64,000 nucleotides of DNA from JBNAGF01 sp049801055 (GTDB lineage: Bacteria; Pseudomonadota; Alphaproteobacteria; Rhodobacterales; Rhodobacteraceae), in contig NZ_JBNAGF010000005.1 of the NCBI RefSeq assembly GCF_049801055.1, positions 124,001 to 188,000 of the forward strand, written 5' to 3'. The notes beneath the pieces were generated by a model. That model was not told the origin of the DNA and did not search any database. It saw nothing but the letters and a program-made list of their open reading frames with translations. Shown piece after piece: positions 15,927 through 25,144 of the stretch. The position numbers and the translations under genes are program-made. How positions within the stretch are numbered: position 1 is the first letter of the stretch; every line of letters begins with the position of its first letter.

Positions 15927-17582
15927 TTATCGAACGAACTTTTTGTGCTTCAACCGCTTGGGTTCCAGCGCGTCCGGTCCCAGGCGGCGCTTCTTGTCCT
16001 CTTCGTAGTCCTCGAAATTGCCCTCGAACCATTCCACGTGGGCATCGCCCTCAAAGGCGAGGATGTGCGTGCAGATGCGGTCGAGGAAGAAGCGGTCGTG
16101 CGAGATGACCACGGCGCAACCGGCGAAATCTACGAGTGCGTCTTCCAAAGCGCGGAGGGTTTCCACGTCAAGGTCGTTGGTAGGTTCGTCGAGCAGGATG
16201 ACGTTGCCGCCTTCTTTCAGCAGGCGCGCCATGTGGACGCGGTTGCGTTCACCGCCCGAGAGAAGCGAGACCTTTTTTTGCTGGTCGCCACCCTTGAAGT
16301 TGAACGACGAGCAATAGGCGCGGGAGTTGACCTGAGCGTCGCCCAGTTCGATCAGTTCCGCCCCGCCCGAGATGGCCTCCCACACGGTGTCATTGTCGGC
16401 CAGATCATCACGGGACTGATCGACATAGGAGAGTTTCACCGTGTCGCCCAGTTCGATCCTGCCCGAATCGGGCTCTTCCTGACCGGTCAGCATCTTAAAC
16501 AGCGTGGATTTACCCGCACCGTTCGGGCCGATCACGCCGACGATGCCGCCGGGCGGCAGCGAGAAGGTCAGATCCTCGATCAACTGCTTGTCGCCCATGT
16601 GCTTGGCGAGGTTTTCCACCTCGATTACTTTGCTGCCCAGGCGCGGGCCGTTCGGGATGATGATCTGAGCGCGGGATAGCTTTTCGCGTTCGGACTGGTT
16701 GGCCATTTCGTTGTAGGCGGCGATCCGGGCCTTGGACTTGGCCTGACGCGCCTTCTGGCCTTGACGCATCCATTCCAGCTCGCGTTCCAGTGTCTTCTGC
16801 TTGGCCTTGTCCTCGCGGGCTTCCTGTTCCAGCCGCTTGGCCTTTTGTTCCAGCCACGCGGAGTAGTTTCCTTCGTAGGGGATGCCGCGGCCGCGGTCGA
16901 GTTCGAGGATCCAGCCGGTGATATCATCGAGGAAATAGCGGTCGTGGGTGACGATCAGGATGGTGCCCTTGTAGTCGATCAGGTGCTGTTGCAACCAAGC
17001 GATGGTCTCGGCGTCAAGGTGGTTGGTCGGTTCGTCCAAAAGCAGCATGTCAGGTGCTTCCAGCAGAAGTTTGCAGAGCGCGACGCGGCGTTTCTCACCA
17101 CCCGAAAGTGTCGCGACATCGGCATCGTCGGGCGGACAACGCAGCGCCTCCATCGATACGTCGACCTGACTGTCGAGATCCCAGAGATTCTGGCTGTCGA
17201 TCTCGTCTTGCAACTGCGCCATTTCGTCGGCGGTCTCGTCCGAATAGTTCATCGCCAGTTCGTTGAACCGGTCCAGTTTGGCCTTTTTGGCGGCTACGCC
17301 GAGCATGACATTGTCGCGCACCGAAAGGTTTGGGTCGAGCTCGGGTTCCTGCGGCAGATACCCGACCTTGGCGCCCTCTGCGGCCCAAGCCTCGCCGGTG
17401 AAATCGGTGTCGAGACCGGCCATGATCTTCATCAGGGTGGATTTACCGGCGCCGTTTACGCCGACCACACCGATCTTTACGCCGGGCAGAAAACTTAGGT
17501 GGATATTCTCAAAGCATTTCTTGCCACCGGGATAGGTCTTGGAGACACCCTGCATGTGGTAGACATATTGATAGGCGGCCAT
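15927..17582 (-). CDS. ettA: ABC-F translational throttle ATPase EttA
   Basis: 551 residues from ATG 17582 (MAAYQYVYHMQGVSKTYP). The open frame extends further upstream, but the family start is here and AGCAAACC precedes it. Two ABC cassettes: Walker A GVNGAGKSTLMK and GPNGAGKSTLFK; signatures LSGGEKRRVAL and LSGGERNRVHMA. A charged linker with LEQEAREDKAKQKTLEREL separates them, and the arm insertion follows the first Walker A. There are no TM segments, so it is the soluble, ribosome-bound type: EttA binds the E site and couples initiation to the ATP/ADP ratio. Length and order match E. coli EttA (555). Divergent from nadD. Confidence 0.95.
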   Translation of the reverse strand: MAAYQYVYHMQGVSKTYPGGKKCFENIHLSFLPGVKIGVVGVNGAGKSTLMKIMAGLDTDFTGEAWAAEGAKVGYLPQEPELDPNLSVRDNVMLGVAAKKAKLDRFNELAMNYSDETADEMAQLQDEIDSQNLWDLDSQVDVSMEALRCPPDDADVATLSGGEKRRVALCKLLLEAPDMLLLDEPTNHLDAETIAWLQQHLIDYKGTILIVTHDRYFLDDITGWILELDRGRGIPYEGNYSAWLEQKAKRLEQEAREDKAKQKTLERELEWMRQGQKARQAKSKARIAAYNEMANQSEREKLSRAQIIIPNGPRLGSKVIEVENLAKHMGDKQLIEDLTFSLPPGGIVGVIGPNGAGKSTLFKMLTGQEEPDSGRIELGDTVKLSYVDQSRDDLADNDTVWEAISGGAELIELGDAQVNSRAYCSSFNFKGGDQQKKVSLLSGGERNRVHMARLLKEGGNVILLDEPTNDLDVETLRALEDALVDFAGCAVVISHDRFFLDRICTHILAFEGDAHVEWFEGNFEDYEEDKKRRLGPDALEPKRLKHKKFVR

Positions 17583-17736
17583 GGTTTGCTCCGGGCTTGG
17601 ATGTGATCGACGCCGTTGTCTATCCACAGAGCCGGGCAAGGGCAATATGCGGCGTTGAATGAGACCGGCGATCCGGGACAGCTGTAAGCATTCCGTCGAT
17701 TGATTTTCCGGGCGGTTTAGGTGCATCAACGGTCCG

Positions 17737-18345
17737 ATGAGAAACGGAGTTCCTTTTGCACGTCCCGGACAGCGCATCGGTCTGTTCGGCGGGTCTTTTG
17801 ATCCGCCGCATGAGGGTCATGTTCACGTTACCCGGACGTCTCTCAAGAAGTTTGGCCTCGATGCGGTGTGGTGGTTGGTCAGCCCGGGCAACCCGCTCAA
17901 GGAGCGGGGTCCGGCTCCGCTGGAGCAGCGGCTGGCCGCGGCCAGAAGCCTGATGCAACATCCGAGGGTCAAGGTGACCGGGATCGAAGAGCAACTGGGT
18001 ACCCGGGCAACAATTGACACCCTAGATGCGTTGCAGGCCCGGTGCCCCGGCGTGCGGTTTGTGTGGATCATGGGCGCGGACAACCTTGCGCAGTTCCACA
18101 ATTGGGACCGTTGGCGTCAGATTCTGGACTCGGTTCCAGTAGGGGTTGTGGCTCGCCCGGGTGATCGAATCTCTGCCCGCATGTCTCCGGCCGCTCAGAT
18201 CTACAGGCAATTCAGGCTGGACGGGCAGGCGTCTCACATGCTGGGCCGCGCAGAGGCACCGGCATGGTGTTTCGTTAACATGCCTATGATGCCGCACAGT
18301 TCGACTGCAATCCGCGAGAAGGGTACTTGGGTTTCCAGTCGCTGA
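17737..18345 (+). CDS. nadD: Nicotinate-nucleotide adenylyltransferase
   Basis: 202 residues. Joins nicotinate mononucleotide and ATP to give deamido-NAD. The HIGH-type nucleotidyl-transfer motif GLFGGSFDPPHEGHVHVT lies at residues 15-32, followed by WWLVSPGNPLKE and FVWIMGADNLAQFHNWDRW, and the C-terminal SSTAIRE stands for the ISSTxIR motif. Its product is the substrate of the NadE at the left edge of the window. Divergent from ettA with 154 bp between; no ribosome-site oddity. Confidence 0.95.
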   Translation: MRNGVPFARPGQRIGLFGGSFDPPHEGHVHVTRTSLKKFGLDAVWWLVSPGNPLKERGPAPLEQRLAAARSLMQHPRVKVTGIEEQLGTRATIDTLDALQARCPGVRFVWIMGADNLAQFHNWDRWRQILDSVPVGVVARPGDRISARMSPAAQIYRQFRLDGQASHMLGRAEAPAWCFVNMPMMPHSSTAIREKGTWVSSR

Positions 18346-18432
18346 TGCTGCTCAGAGTCCTTGCTGCGACAGGTGAGAAAAACATGAAAATGGGCGCTTG
18401 TCTGACTTGATTGACTGCCATTTAATCGAAGC

Positions 18433-19929
18433 ATGACCGCAAAACTAACCCGCCGAGTTTTTCTGAGCGGCTTGTCCGCGTTGATCCCTGTTGGAACCGC
18501 GTGGGCGAACGCACCGGCCACGTCTCTGAGACCGCAACCGCGCAGTGCACGCGCGGTGAAACTGGCATCGGGCGGAGTCGAATCCGTTGTCGCAAGGGCA
18601 GGCCTGCGGGGAGAGGTCGTCTGCGCAGTGGCTCATGCCGAGACCGGGTTGGAACTGGAGGCACTGGGCGGTGGAAAGGGATTGCCGCCAGCCAGTGTAG
18701 CAAAGGCATTGACTGCGCTTTATGCGCTGGAAACGCTCGGTGCTTCTTATCGGTTCGAGACCAGTTTGGTGGCAACCGGGGGGGTGGCAAACGGGGTTGT
18801 TCAAGGTGATCTTATACTGCTGGGCGGCGGCGACCCGACGCTGGACACGGATGGGTTGGCGCGCCTTGCGGCAAACCTCAAGGCTGCGGGTGTGCGGGAG
18901 GTCCGCGGTGAATTCAAGGTTTGTGACGGGGCGCTTCCTTTTGTTGCCAGCATCGACCCCGATCAACCGGATCATGTCGGATACAGCCCGGCAGTGTCGG
19001 GGATCGCCCTGAACTTCAACCGCGTGCATTTCGAGTGGAAACGCTCGGGGCAAGGTTACTCGGTGGCAATGGACGCAAGAACCGAGAAATACCGCCCGCA
19101 GGTGGACATTGCCCGGATGAAAGTCATGAAGAGGTCGCTGCCTGTGTACACCTATGCCGACAAGCAGGGACGCGACCAGTGGACCGTGGCAAGCGGAGCT
19201 TTGGGCAAGGGAGGCGCGCGGTGGTTGCCGGTTCGTAAGCCGGCCGCCTATGCAGGGGACGTATTCCGCACATTGGCACGTTCGAACGGGATTGTTTTGA
19301 AAGCGGCCAAAACAACACGGGTTCTGCCGAAGGGTGGTCAGGTTTTGGCGGTTCATGAGAGCGTAGATTTGCAGAAAATCGTCCAGAACATGTTGAAGTA
19401 CTCCAACAACCTTACCGCCGAAATGGTCGGAATGTCGGCGACCGTCGCGCGTGGGAAAAAGCCCGCCAACCTTCGGGCTTCGGGTCAGGAGATGAGCAGT
19501 TGGGCCGCGACTCGCTATGGAATGTCCGGCACACGGCTGGTTGACCATTCGGGGCTCGGGGACGCTTCACGCATGACGCCGCAGGATCTGGTTGGAGCGC
19601 TGGTGGCGGCGCGAAAAACCGTCGACCTGCGCCCTCTGCTCAAGACGTTTCCGATGCGGGATTCCAAGGGGCGGGTCGACAAATCACACTCGATCCGAGT
19701 GGATGCCAAAACCGGGACGTTGAATTTCGTGTCCGGGCTGGGTGGCTACATGACTGCTGGCGACGGCACCGAAATGGCCTTTGCCATATTCACGGCGGAC
19801 ACCAAGACCCGGTCGCGGATCAAGCGTGCAGATCGGGAACGCCCCGAGGGTGCAAGAGCGTGGAACCGGCAATCGAAAAGGCTCCAGCAGGCACTCATTG
19901 AGCGCTGGGGGCGAGTCTATGGTAGTTGA
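18433..19929 (+). CDS. dacB: D-Ala-D-Ala carboxypeptidase/endopeptidase (PBP4, DacB family)
   Basis: 498 residues with a twin-arginine-type leader KLTRRVFLSGLSALIPVGTAWA, unusual next to the Sec leader of E. coli DacB. The three penicilloyl-serine motifs are present: SVAK (S88, K91), SNN in LKYSNNLTAEM (~324), and KTG in VDAKTGTLN (~426). LILLGGGDPTLD is typical of the S13 family. It trims or cleaves peptidoglycan cross-bridges in the periplasm. Second envelope enzyme in the window with a Tat leader. It converges on the TerB gene. Confidence 0.93.
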   Translation: MTAKLTRRVFLSGLSALIPVGTAWANAPATSLRPQPRSARAVKLASGGVESVVARAGLRGEVVCAVAHAETGLELEALGGGKGLPPASVAKALTALYALETLGASYRFETSLVATGGVANGVVQGDLILLGGGDPTLDTDGLARLAANLKAAGVREVRGEFKVCDGALPFVASIDPDQPDHVGYSPAVSGIALNFNRVHFEWKRSGQGYSVAMDARTEKYRPQVDIARMKVMKRSLPVYTYADKQGRDQWTVASGALGKGGARWLPVRKPAAYAGDVFRTLARSNGIVLKAAKTTRVLPKGGQVLAVHESVDLQKIVQNMLKYSNNLTAEMVGMSATVARGKKPANLRASGQEMSSWAATRYGMSGTRLVDHSGLGDASRMTPQDLVGALVAARKTVDLRPLLKTFPMRDSKGRVDKSHSIRVDAKTGTLNFVSGLGGYMTAGDGTEMAFAIFTADTKTRSRIKRADRERPEGARAWNRQSKRLQQALIERWGRVYGS

Positions 19930-19951
19930 CCGTCAGACCAGCGACGCGCGA

Positions 19952-20374
19952 TCAGACCACGTGGCGCGCGCGAGCCCCACGTTCGATCCCGGCTGCATGC
20001 AGGCGGTCAATGTTTAGCTCGTGGCGGATTTCTTCGAGCAGTCTCAGTTCTGGCTCGGCCAGTGACCCATCGGCAGCTGCCACGTCACAGGCCAGCGCAT
20101 AGGCGGTTTCATGCAGCCGCTCCGGCAGGTCACCGCGGATCAGACCAAACAATGCGTCCAGCCCGTCTTCCTGTTCGAAAAGATCAAACACGGTTTGCGA
20201 CACACGTTGTATGCGGTCTATGTCGTAATTGGCAAAAACCGGAAGCATGTTCACAGCGGATTGGATCTTGACCAATTCGGCGGTGCGGATGTTTTCATCC
20301 GAAGCTGAGACAGCAACCATGATCGCCACGAGGCAATCCTGAGGTGTCATCGGATGGGTAGGCGTCTCGGTCAT
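19952..20374 (-). CDS. TerB-family (tellurite resistance-like) protein
   Basis: 140 residues from ATG 20374 (MTETPTHPMTPQD), supported by CAGGACA upstream; a longer frame to 20461 has no ribosome site. Mostly helical, with LVAIMVAVSASDENIRTAELVKI and ALACDVAAADGSLAEPELRLLEEI. The two DxxxxxxE-type acidic repeats are the metal-site pattern of TerB. TerB proteins associate with membranes and stress complexes. This lone copy lacks the other ter genes, so a tellurite role is not implied. Confidence 0.85.
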   Translation of the reverse strand: MTETPTHPMTPQDCLVAIMVAVSASDENIRTAELVKIQSAVNMLPVFANYDIDRIQRVSQTVFDLFEQEDGLDALFGLIRGDLPERLHETAYALACDVAAADGSLAEPELRLLEEIRHELNIDRLHAAGIERGARARHVV

Positions 20375-20667
20375 TGTCCTGTCCTGATTGCCGTTTTCTG
20401 CCTGTGCACGATACGGAGCCGCAAGGAAGGGTTCAACACCCGGTTCGGGTTTTTGCGTCAATCCTTCGCTGCGGCCCGGTCGACCGTTTGACTCCGGAGG
20501 AAAGTTCTACTGTTTCCTGACGCGGGAAGCCTTAGGGTTTTTTTGTGCGCCATCGAAAACTTTGGAGCGCGGCGGCTTGGTTTGTTGACTCATGCTGCAC
20601 TGGCACAATAGGAGGGGCCGGGTCGATTGCATGGGGCGATCGAGATCCTTTCCCGTTGGAGAATGAC
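20375..20667. other. Intergenic region between terB and lysS
   Basis: 293 bp between divergent genes. Contains a short hairpin ACCCG-GTT-CGGGT followed by TTTT (20438-20454) and, later, a T7 run at ~20541. No convincing ORF. An in-frame upstream extension of lysS (to 20545) is rejected because of the ribosome site at the later ATG. The rest shows nothing I can name. Confidence 0.4.
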
Positions 20668-22248
20668 ATGTCCGAATTGCGTGAAACCGCTGTTGCGTCC
20701 AAGGCCTGGCCTTTCGAAGAGGCGCGGCGGGTGCTCAAACGGTATCGGAATGCGCCCCCGGAAAAAGGATATGTCCTGTTTCAGACAGGATACGGGCCAT
20801 CCGGCCTTCCGCATATCGGCACATTTGGCGAAGTCGCGCGGACTTCGATGGTGCGCCATGCATTTGAACAGATTTCCGATATTCCAACCAAGCTAATTTG
20901 TTTCTCGGACGACATGGACGGTTTCCGGAAGGTTCCGACCAATGTTCCGATGCAGGAGGAGCTGAAGGAAGATCTGCATCTGCCGCTGACCAAGGTGCGC
21001 GATCCGTTTGGCACACATGAGGGTTTTGCCCAGCACAACAACGCGATGCTGTGCGATTTTCTGGACAGTTTTGGGTTCGAATACGAATTTGCCTCGGCCA
21101 CGGACTATTACACCAGCGGCAGGTTCGACGAGATGTTGCTGATAGCTCTGGAGCGGTTTGACAAAATCCAGGAAATCATGCTGCCGACGCTTGGGCCGGA
21201 ACGGCGAGAAACGTATTCATGCTTCCTGCCGGTCAGCCCCAAGACAGGCCATGTGCTGCAGGTGCCGACGCTGGAACGGAATGTCGCGAAAGGCACGATC
21301 GTCTACGAAGAACCGGACGGCGAGCGGGTTGAGATCCCGGTCACCGGGGGCAACGTCAAAATGCAGTGGAAACCGGACTGGGCGATGCGCTGGGCGGCGC
21401 TGGGGGTCGATTACGAGATGTCGGGCAAGGATCTGATCGACTCTGTGACCCAGTCGACTAAGATTTGCCGAGCGCTGGGAAAGCAGCCGCCCGAGAGCCT
21501 CAGCTATGAGTTGTTCAACGACGAAAACGGCCAGAAGATCTCAAAGTCGAAAGGCAATGGTCTGTCGATGGAGGAGTGGCTGACCTATGCCGCGCCGGAG
21601 AGCCTGTCGTATTTCATGTATCAGAAGCCAAAGACGGCCAAGCGGTTGTTCTTTGACGTGATCCCCAAAGCTGTGGACGAATATCACCAGCAGTTGCGTG
21701 CGTTCCCGGGACAGGAACTGAAGGCTCAGCTCAACAACCCGGTTTGGCATATCCACGGCGGAGATGTCCCGGAGTCGACCCTGATTGTGCCATTTGGCAT
21801 GCTGCTGAACCTTGCCTCTGTTTCCGGGGCTGAAGACAAGGATGCGCTCTGGGGGTTCATTCGACGCTATGCGCCTGATGCTTCAGCCGAGACGCATCCT
21901 GATCTCGATCAGGCTGCCGGCTTTGCTGTGCGGTACTTCAACGATTTCGTGAAACCGACCCGCACCTATCGGGCACCCACCGATGCGGAACGGGAAGCCC
22001 TGGCCTTGCTGCGCGATATGCTGAGCGGCTATGACGGGCCGATCGAGGACGAGGCGCTGCAATCGGTTGTATATGCGGTAGGCCGGGAACGGTTCGACCC
22101 GCTGCGGAGTTGGTTCACGGCCCTGTACGAAGTGTTGCTTGGGGCGTCTCAGGGGCCAAGGTTCGGAGGGTTCATCGCACTCTATGGGGTGCCGGAAACC
22201 ATCGCTCTGATCGACAAGGCGCTGGCTGGCGAACTGGCCTCGGATTGA
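20668..22248 (+). CDS. lysK: Class I lysyl-tRNA synthetase
   Basis: 526 residues from ATG 20668 (GGAGAATGAC upstream). Charges tRNA-Lys. Unlike the common class II LysRS, it has the class I signatures: TGYGPSGLPHIGTFGEV (HIGT at residues 49-52) and KISKSKGNGLS (KISKS at 290-294), with the archaeal-type C-terminal helical part. The archaeal-type enzyme is known in Rhodobacter-like alphaproteobacteria, spirochaetes and Rickettsia. Some annotations call it lysS. The stop is 20 bp before a strong hairpin that precedes the next gene. Confidence 0.95.
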   Translation: MSELRETAVASKAWPFEEARRVLKRYRNAPPEKGYVLFQTGYGPSGLPHIGTFGEVARTSMVRHAFEQISDIPTKLICFSDDMDGFRKVPTNVPMQEELKEDLHLPLTKVRDPFGTHEGFAQHNNAMLCDFLDSFGFEYEFASATDYYTSGRFDEMLLIALERFDKIQEIMLPTLGPERRETYSCFLPVSPKTGHVLQVPTLERNVAKGTIVYEEPDGERVEIPVTGGNVKMQWKPDWAMRWAALGVDYEMSGKDLIDSVTQSTKICRALGKQPPESLSYELFNDENGQKISKSKGNGLSMEEWLTYAAPESLSYFMYQKPKTAKRLFFDVIPKAVDEYHQQLRAFPGQELKAQLNNPVWHIHGGDVPESTLIVPFGMLLNLASVSGAEDKDALWGFIRRYAPDASAETHPDLDQAAGFAVRYFNDFVKPTRTYRAPTDAEREALALLRDMLSGYDGPIEDEALQSVVYAVGRERFDPLRSWFTALYEVLLGASQGPRFGGFIALYGVPETIALIDKALAGELASD

Positions 22249-22268
22249 ACTGCAACGGTGTTGCGCTA

Positions 22269-22295
22269 GCTCTCTCCTGAAAGCAGGGAGAGAGC
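22269..22295 (+). promoter_or_regulatory. Hairpin over the ribosome site of the DUF4864-like gene (or lysS terminator)
   Basis: GCTCTCTCC (22269-22277), nine-base loop, GGAGAGAGC (22287-22295): a perfect 9-bp stem whose right arm is the purine-rich ribosome site for the ATG at 22297. It would mask that site in RNA. No T-tract follows, so it is a poor intrinsic terminator for lysS. Confidence 0.6.
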
Positions 22296-22296
22296 C

Positions 22297-22698
22297 ATGC
22301 GACACTACATATTCGGGTTGTGCATTTGGCTGGCACTGTCAGTCAGTGCAGCGGCTCAGAATTCTGAAATAGAATCCAAGATCAACGGCCAGATCGAGGC
22401 CTTTCAGCGTGATGATTTCAACGCCGCGTTTTCCTATGCCAGCCCGGGAATCCAAGGCATTTTCGGAACAGCGGAGCGGTTCGGCCAGATGGTTCGAAAT
22501 GGCTACCCAATGGTGTGGCGACCATCTGAAATACGCTTTCTAGAGCTGCGCGAAATAGCCGGATCCTTGTGGCAGAAGGTCATGATCACCGACAGCACAG
22601 GTCGCGTGCACCTATTGGATTATCAAATGCTTGATCTTGATAATGAATGGAAAATCAACGCGGTACACCTGTTGCCGCCGCAGGATGAGGCAGCTTGA
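22297..22698 (+). CDS. Secreted DUF4864-like protein
   Basis: 133 residues. The signal peptide MRHYIFGLCIWLALSVSAAAQ is followed by a compact NTF2-like/DUF4864 body: IEAFQRDDFNAAFSYASPGIQGIF, FGQMVRNGYPMVWRP, and YQMLDLDNEWKINAVHLLPP at the end. The family is exported with no known enzyme activity; the cone-shaped NTF2 fold often binds a small molecule. Its ribosome site sits inside a 9-bp hairpin directly before the ATG. Probably read from lysS or its own promoter. Confidence 0.82.
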   Translation: MRHYIFGLCIWLALSVSAAAQNSEIESKINGQIEAFQRDDFNAAFSYASPGIQGIFGTAERFGQMVRNGYPMVWRPSEIRFLELREIAGSLWQKVMITDSTGRVHLLDYQMLDLDNEWKINAVHLLPPQDEAA

Positions 22699-22770
22699 TC
22701 CCGAAGTTGAGCAACGCCTGTCGTGACGGTGCCTTGAGCCCGGGTTAACTCATTCCCCTTACCCCCAGTT

Positions 22771-22798
22771 CCCGCGTCCGGGTCAGACCCGGAGCGGG
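22771..22798. terminator. Strong intergenic hairpin
   Basis: The core TCCGGGTC-A-GACCCGGA is a perfect palindrome (22777-22793) extended by CCCGC and GCGGG with one bulged base, about 13 bp of stem in all. It follows the DUF4864-like gene and precedes the beta-helix gene. No T-tract. It resembles dyads at 15759 and 34807. Confidence 0.45.
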
Positions 22799-22855
22799 GA
22801 TTATTCTGCGCGTCCAGTGGTCAGAGCCGCGGGTGCAATTGGGAAAGGGAACACC

Positions 22856-25144
22856 ATGAACAAGGCAATTACCGACGGAATTCAGTTCATGCCGCCCGCG
22901 TTTGCGGACGGTCTGGATGTCTGGTCCAGTGGCGACGGCACACCTGGGTCTGACAGCTACGAAAACGCTGCCAACGCGGTGATCGTGCCGGCGGATCAGG
23001 ACTTTGGCGGGTGCCTGGAATTGCAAAAAACCAGTTCGGTCCAAAAGTTGCGTTTCATCGGGCAGACGCAGCTCCTGCCGGGTTGTTATTTACAGATCAA
23101 GGCTCGCGTCAAAGCCATCAGCGGGTCGCTGCCGTCTGTACGCATAGCAGGTTGGGCCGGCGGGTCTGGCGGCAACCATGTCAGCGGTTTGGACGAAACC
23201 GGGCCATCTGTGACGCTGACCAGCTATGGAGACGTGGTAGAAGTTTCAGCGATCGTCGGCACCGGGCTTCGCGGGGGCGTGGACATGGTTTGGGGCGATG
23301 GGGCAATCTTTGGCCATTTCGGGCTGGATCTGACCGGGCAGAACGGCGGCATCGTCCGAATTGACGACATACAGATCACTGACGTTACGAGTGTTTTCCT
23401 GCGCGACATGTTGAACATGGTCGACGTGCGGGATTTTGGCGCTGTTGGTGACGGGGTAACGGATGACACGGCAGCCTTTGAAGCTGCAGATTCCGCAGCG
23501 GGCGGCGGGCGCGAAATCTGGGTGCCGCGCGGAACCTTTTTTCTGGGGCAGACGGTTTCTTTGGCGAATCCTGTGCGGTTTGGCGGCCGAGTCACCATGC
23601 CGTCGGATGCGATGTTGCTGTGTACGAAAAACTTTGATCTGCCGACTTACATTGATGCCTTCGGCGACGAAGCCGTGGCCTTTGGGAAAGCCTTTCAGGC
23701 GCTTCTGAACAACACCGATCATGAATCGCTTGATATGGGTGGTCGGAAAATCCAATTGAACGCGCCCTTGGACATGCAGGGCTTCGTCCCCAACAAGACG
23801 AGCTATGAAACCCGCCGGGTGATCCGCAACGGCCAGCTTGAAGCACTGGAGAGTCCGGCGTGGAACACTCAGGTGTTCACGTCTCAGGCGACATACGACT
23901 CCTCCGATTCCCGCAAGTTGAGGAACGTCGCCAATGTGGCGAGCATTCCGGTCGGCAGCCTTGTTTCCGGGAGTGGGGTTGGTCGTGAGATCTACGTGAA
24001 GTCCCGAGATCCCAGCACTGGTGAAGTCACCCTAAACGCCCCACTATTTGATGCGGCGGGAACTCAGGTGTTCACCTTCACTTCGTATAAATATTTGTTG
24101 GATTTCTCTGGGTTCAACAAGCTCAGCAAATTCGAACTGGCAGGGTTGGAGTTGCAGTGCAACGGCCGGTGCAGCGGTGTCCGGCTTGCTCCGGCGGGTG
24201 CCACATTTCAGATGCAGCACAGTTACATCAGCCGGCCTAAGGACAGAGGCATCACCTCGATCGGAGAGGGGTGTCAGGGGATGTTGATCGACAATTGTCA
24301 GTTTCTGTCATCAGAGGATGGGTTGAATGTTGACGACCGGGTTTCGATCGCGGTGAACACCAACGCGAACGATGTGAAGTTGCGGCACAACCGGGCAACC
24401 CGGTTTCGGCATTTCGCAATCCTTGCCGGCAGTAACAACGTGGTGCTCGGCAACCATTTCTTTCAGGGCGACGGTGTTCAGAACGGGGTGCGAACGGCCG
24501 GTATCGTGATCGCGAGCGCTTATACCAGCACCGCGATTTCCGGTAACTACATTGATAACTCTTTTGTGGAGTGGACGAATGAGCGCGACGCTACTCCAGA
24601 ATTCGTGTCCGGGTTTTCGTTCAGTGCGATGAGCATTACCGACAACGTATTCTTGTCGGGATCGGTGGCGCCCTGGTTCAGCTACATCGTGATCAAACCG
24701 CACGGGGCCGGGCATTTTCTAAACGGGTTGACGGTTACGGGCAATAAGTTCCGTTCGATAAACGGTTACATAGACCGGGTCGACCGGGTTGATTCGAGCT
24801 TTTCCTCGCTAGATGGAAACCGTCACAAGAACATCACTTTCGCAGCGAACTCGTTTCATGGCGTCAGTCTTGCCACGGCAAACCCACTGCGTGTGCATCA
24901 CGACCAGTTGACGGTCGCCCAGACCTGGACGGTCGGTTCTGGCTCGCGATTGCCGTTTGGTGGACGCGCGCGCGGGGTGGACAGCGTGACGGCCATCGAG
25001 CCCGTGCGCAACAGTGGTAATGGGATCGAGTTCATGATGCCGTATCTGGATCTGGAGCAGGGTGCGGGTAAGGATGCAATTTCGGTGCATTGGTCCAAGC
25101 CGGTTAGCGGCAAGGTCACGGCAACACTTCGAATCGACAAGTGA
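22856..25144 (+). CDS. Large right-handed beta-helix protein (pectate-lyase superfamily type)
   Basis: 762 residues from ATG 22856 (GGGAAAGGGAAC upstream). The N-terminal ~175 residues look like a beta-sandwich carbohydrate-binding or jelly-roll domain (QIKARVKAI, RIAGWAGGSGGN). Then comes VDVRDFGAVGDGVTDDTAAF, the standard entry of a Pectate_lyase_3/GH28-related beta-helix, and a long run of turns with GNHFFQG, GNYIDNSF and DNVFLSG coil repeats. No signal peptide is visible, which is odd for a surface glycan enzyme; export by another route, or a phage-tail or capsule-associated origin, is possible. Single gene, convergent with the HugZ-like gene at zero distance. Confidence 0.85.
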   Translation: MNKAITDGIQFMPPAFADGLDVWSSGDGTPGSDSYENAANAVIVPADQDFGGCLELQKTSSVQKLRFIGQTQLLPGCYLQIKARVKAISGSLPSVRIAGWAGGSGGNHVSGLDETGPSVTLTSYGDVVEVSAIVGTGLRGGVDMVWGDGAIFGHFGLDLTGQNGGIVRIDDIQITDVTSVFLRDMLNMVDVRDFGAVGDGVTDDTAAFEAADSAAGGGREIWVPRGTFFLGQTVSLANPVRFGGRVTMPSDAMLLCTKNFDLPTYIDAFGDEAVAFGKAFQALLNNTDHESLDMGGRKIQLNAPLDMQGFVPNKTSYETRRVIRNGQLEALESPAWNTQVFTSQATYDSSDSRKLRNVANVASIPVGSLVSGSGVGREIYVKSRDPSTGEVTLNAPLFDAAGTQVFTFTSYKYLLDFSGFNKLSKFELAGLELQCNGRCSGVRLAPAGATFQMQHSYISRPKDRGITSIGEGCQGMLIDNCQFLSSEDGLNVDDRVSIAVNTNANDVKLRHNRATRFRHFAILAGSNNVVLGNHFFQGDGVQNGVRTAGIVIASAYTSTAISGNYIDNSFVEWTNERDATPEFVSGFSFSAMSITDNVFLSGSVAPWFSYIVIKPHGAGHFLNGLTVTGNKFRSINGYIDRVDRVDSSFSSLDGNRHKNITFAANSFHGVSLATANPLRVHHDQLTVAQTWTVGSGSRLPFGGRARGVDSVTAIEPVRNSGNGIEFMMPYLDLEQGAGKDAISVHWSKPVSGKVTATLRIDK

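Noticed and set aside
20438..20454. Short hairpin with T-run upstream of lysS as a riboswitch or terminator
   Set aside because: Only a 5-bp stem, and no upstream gene on that strand for it to end; kept as a note in the intergenic entry.
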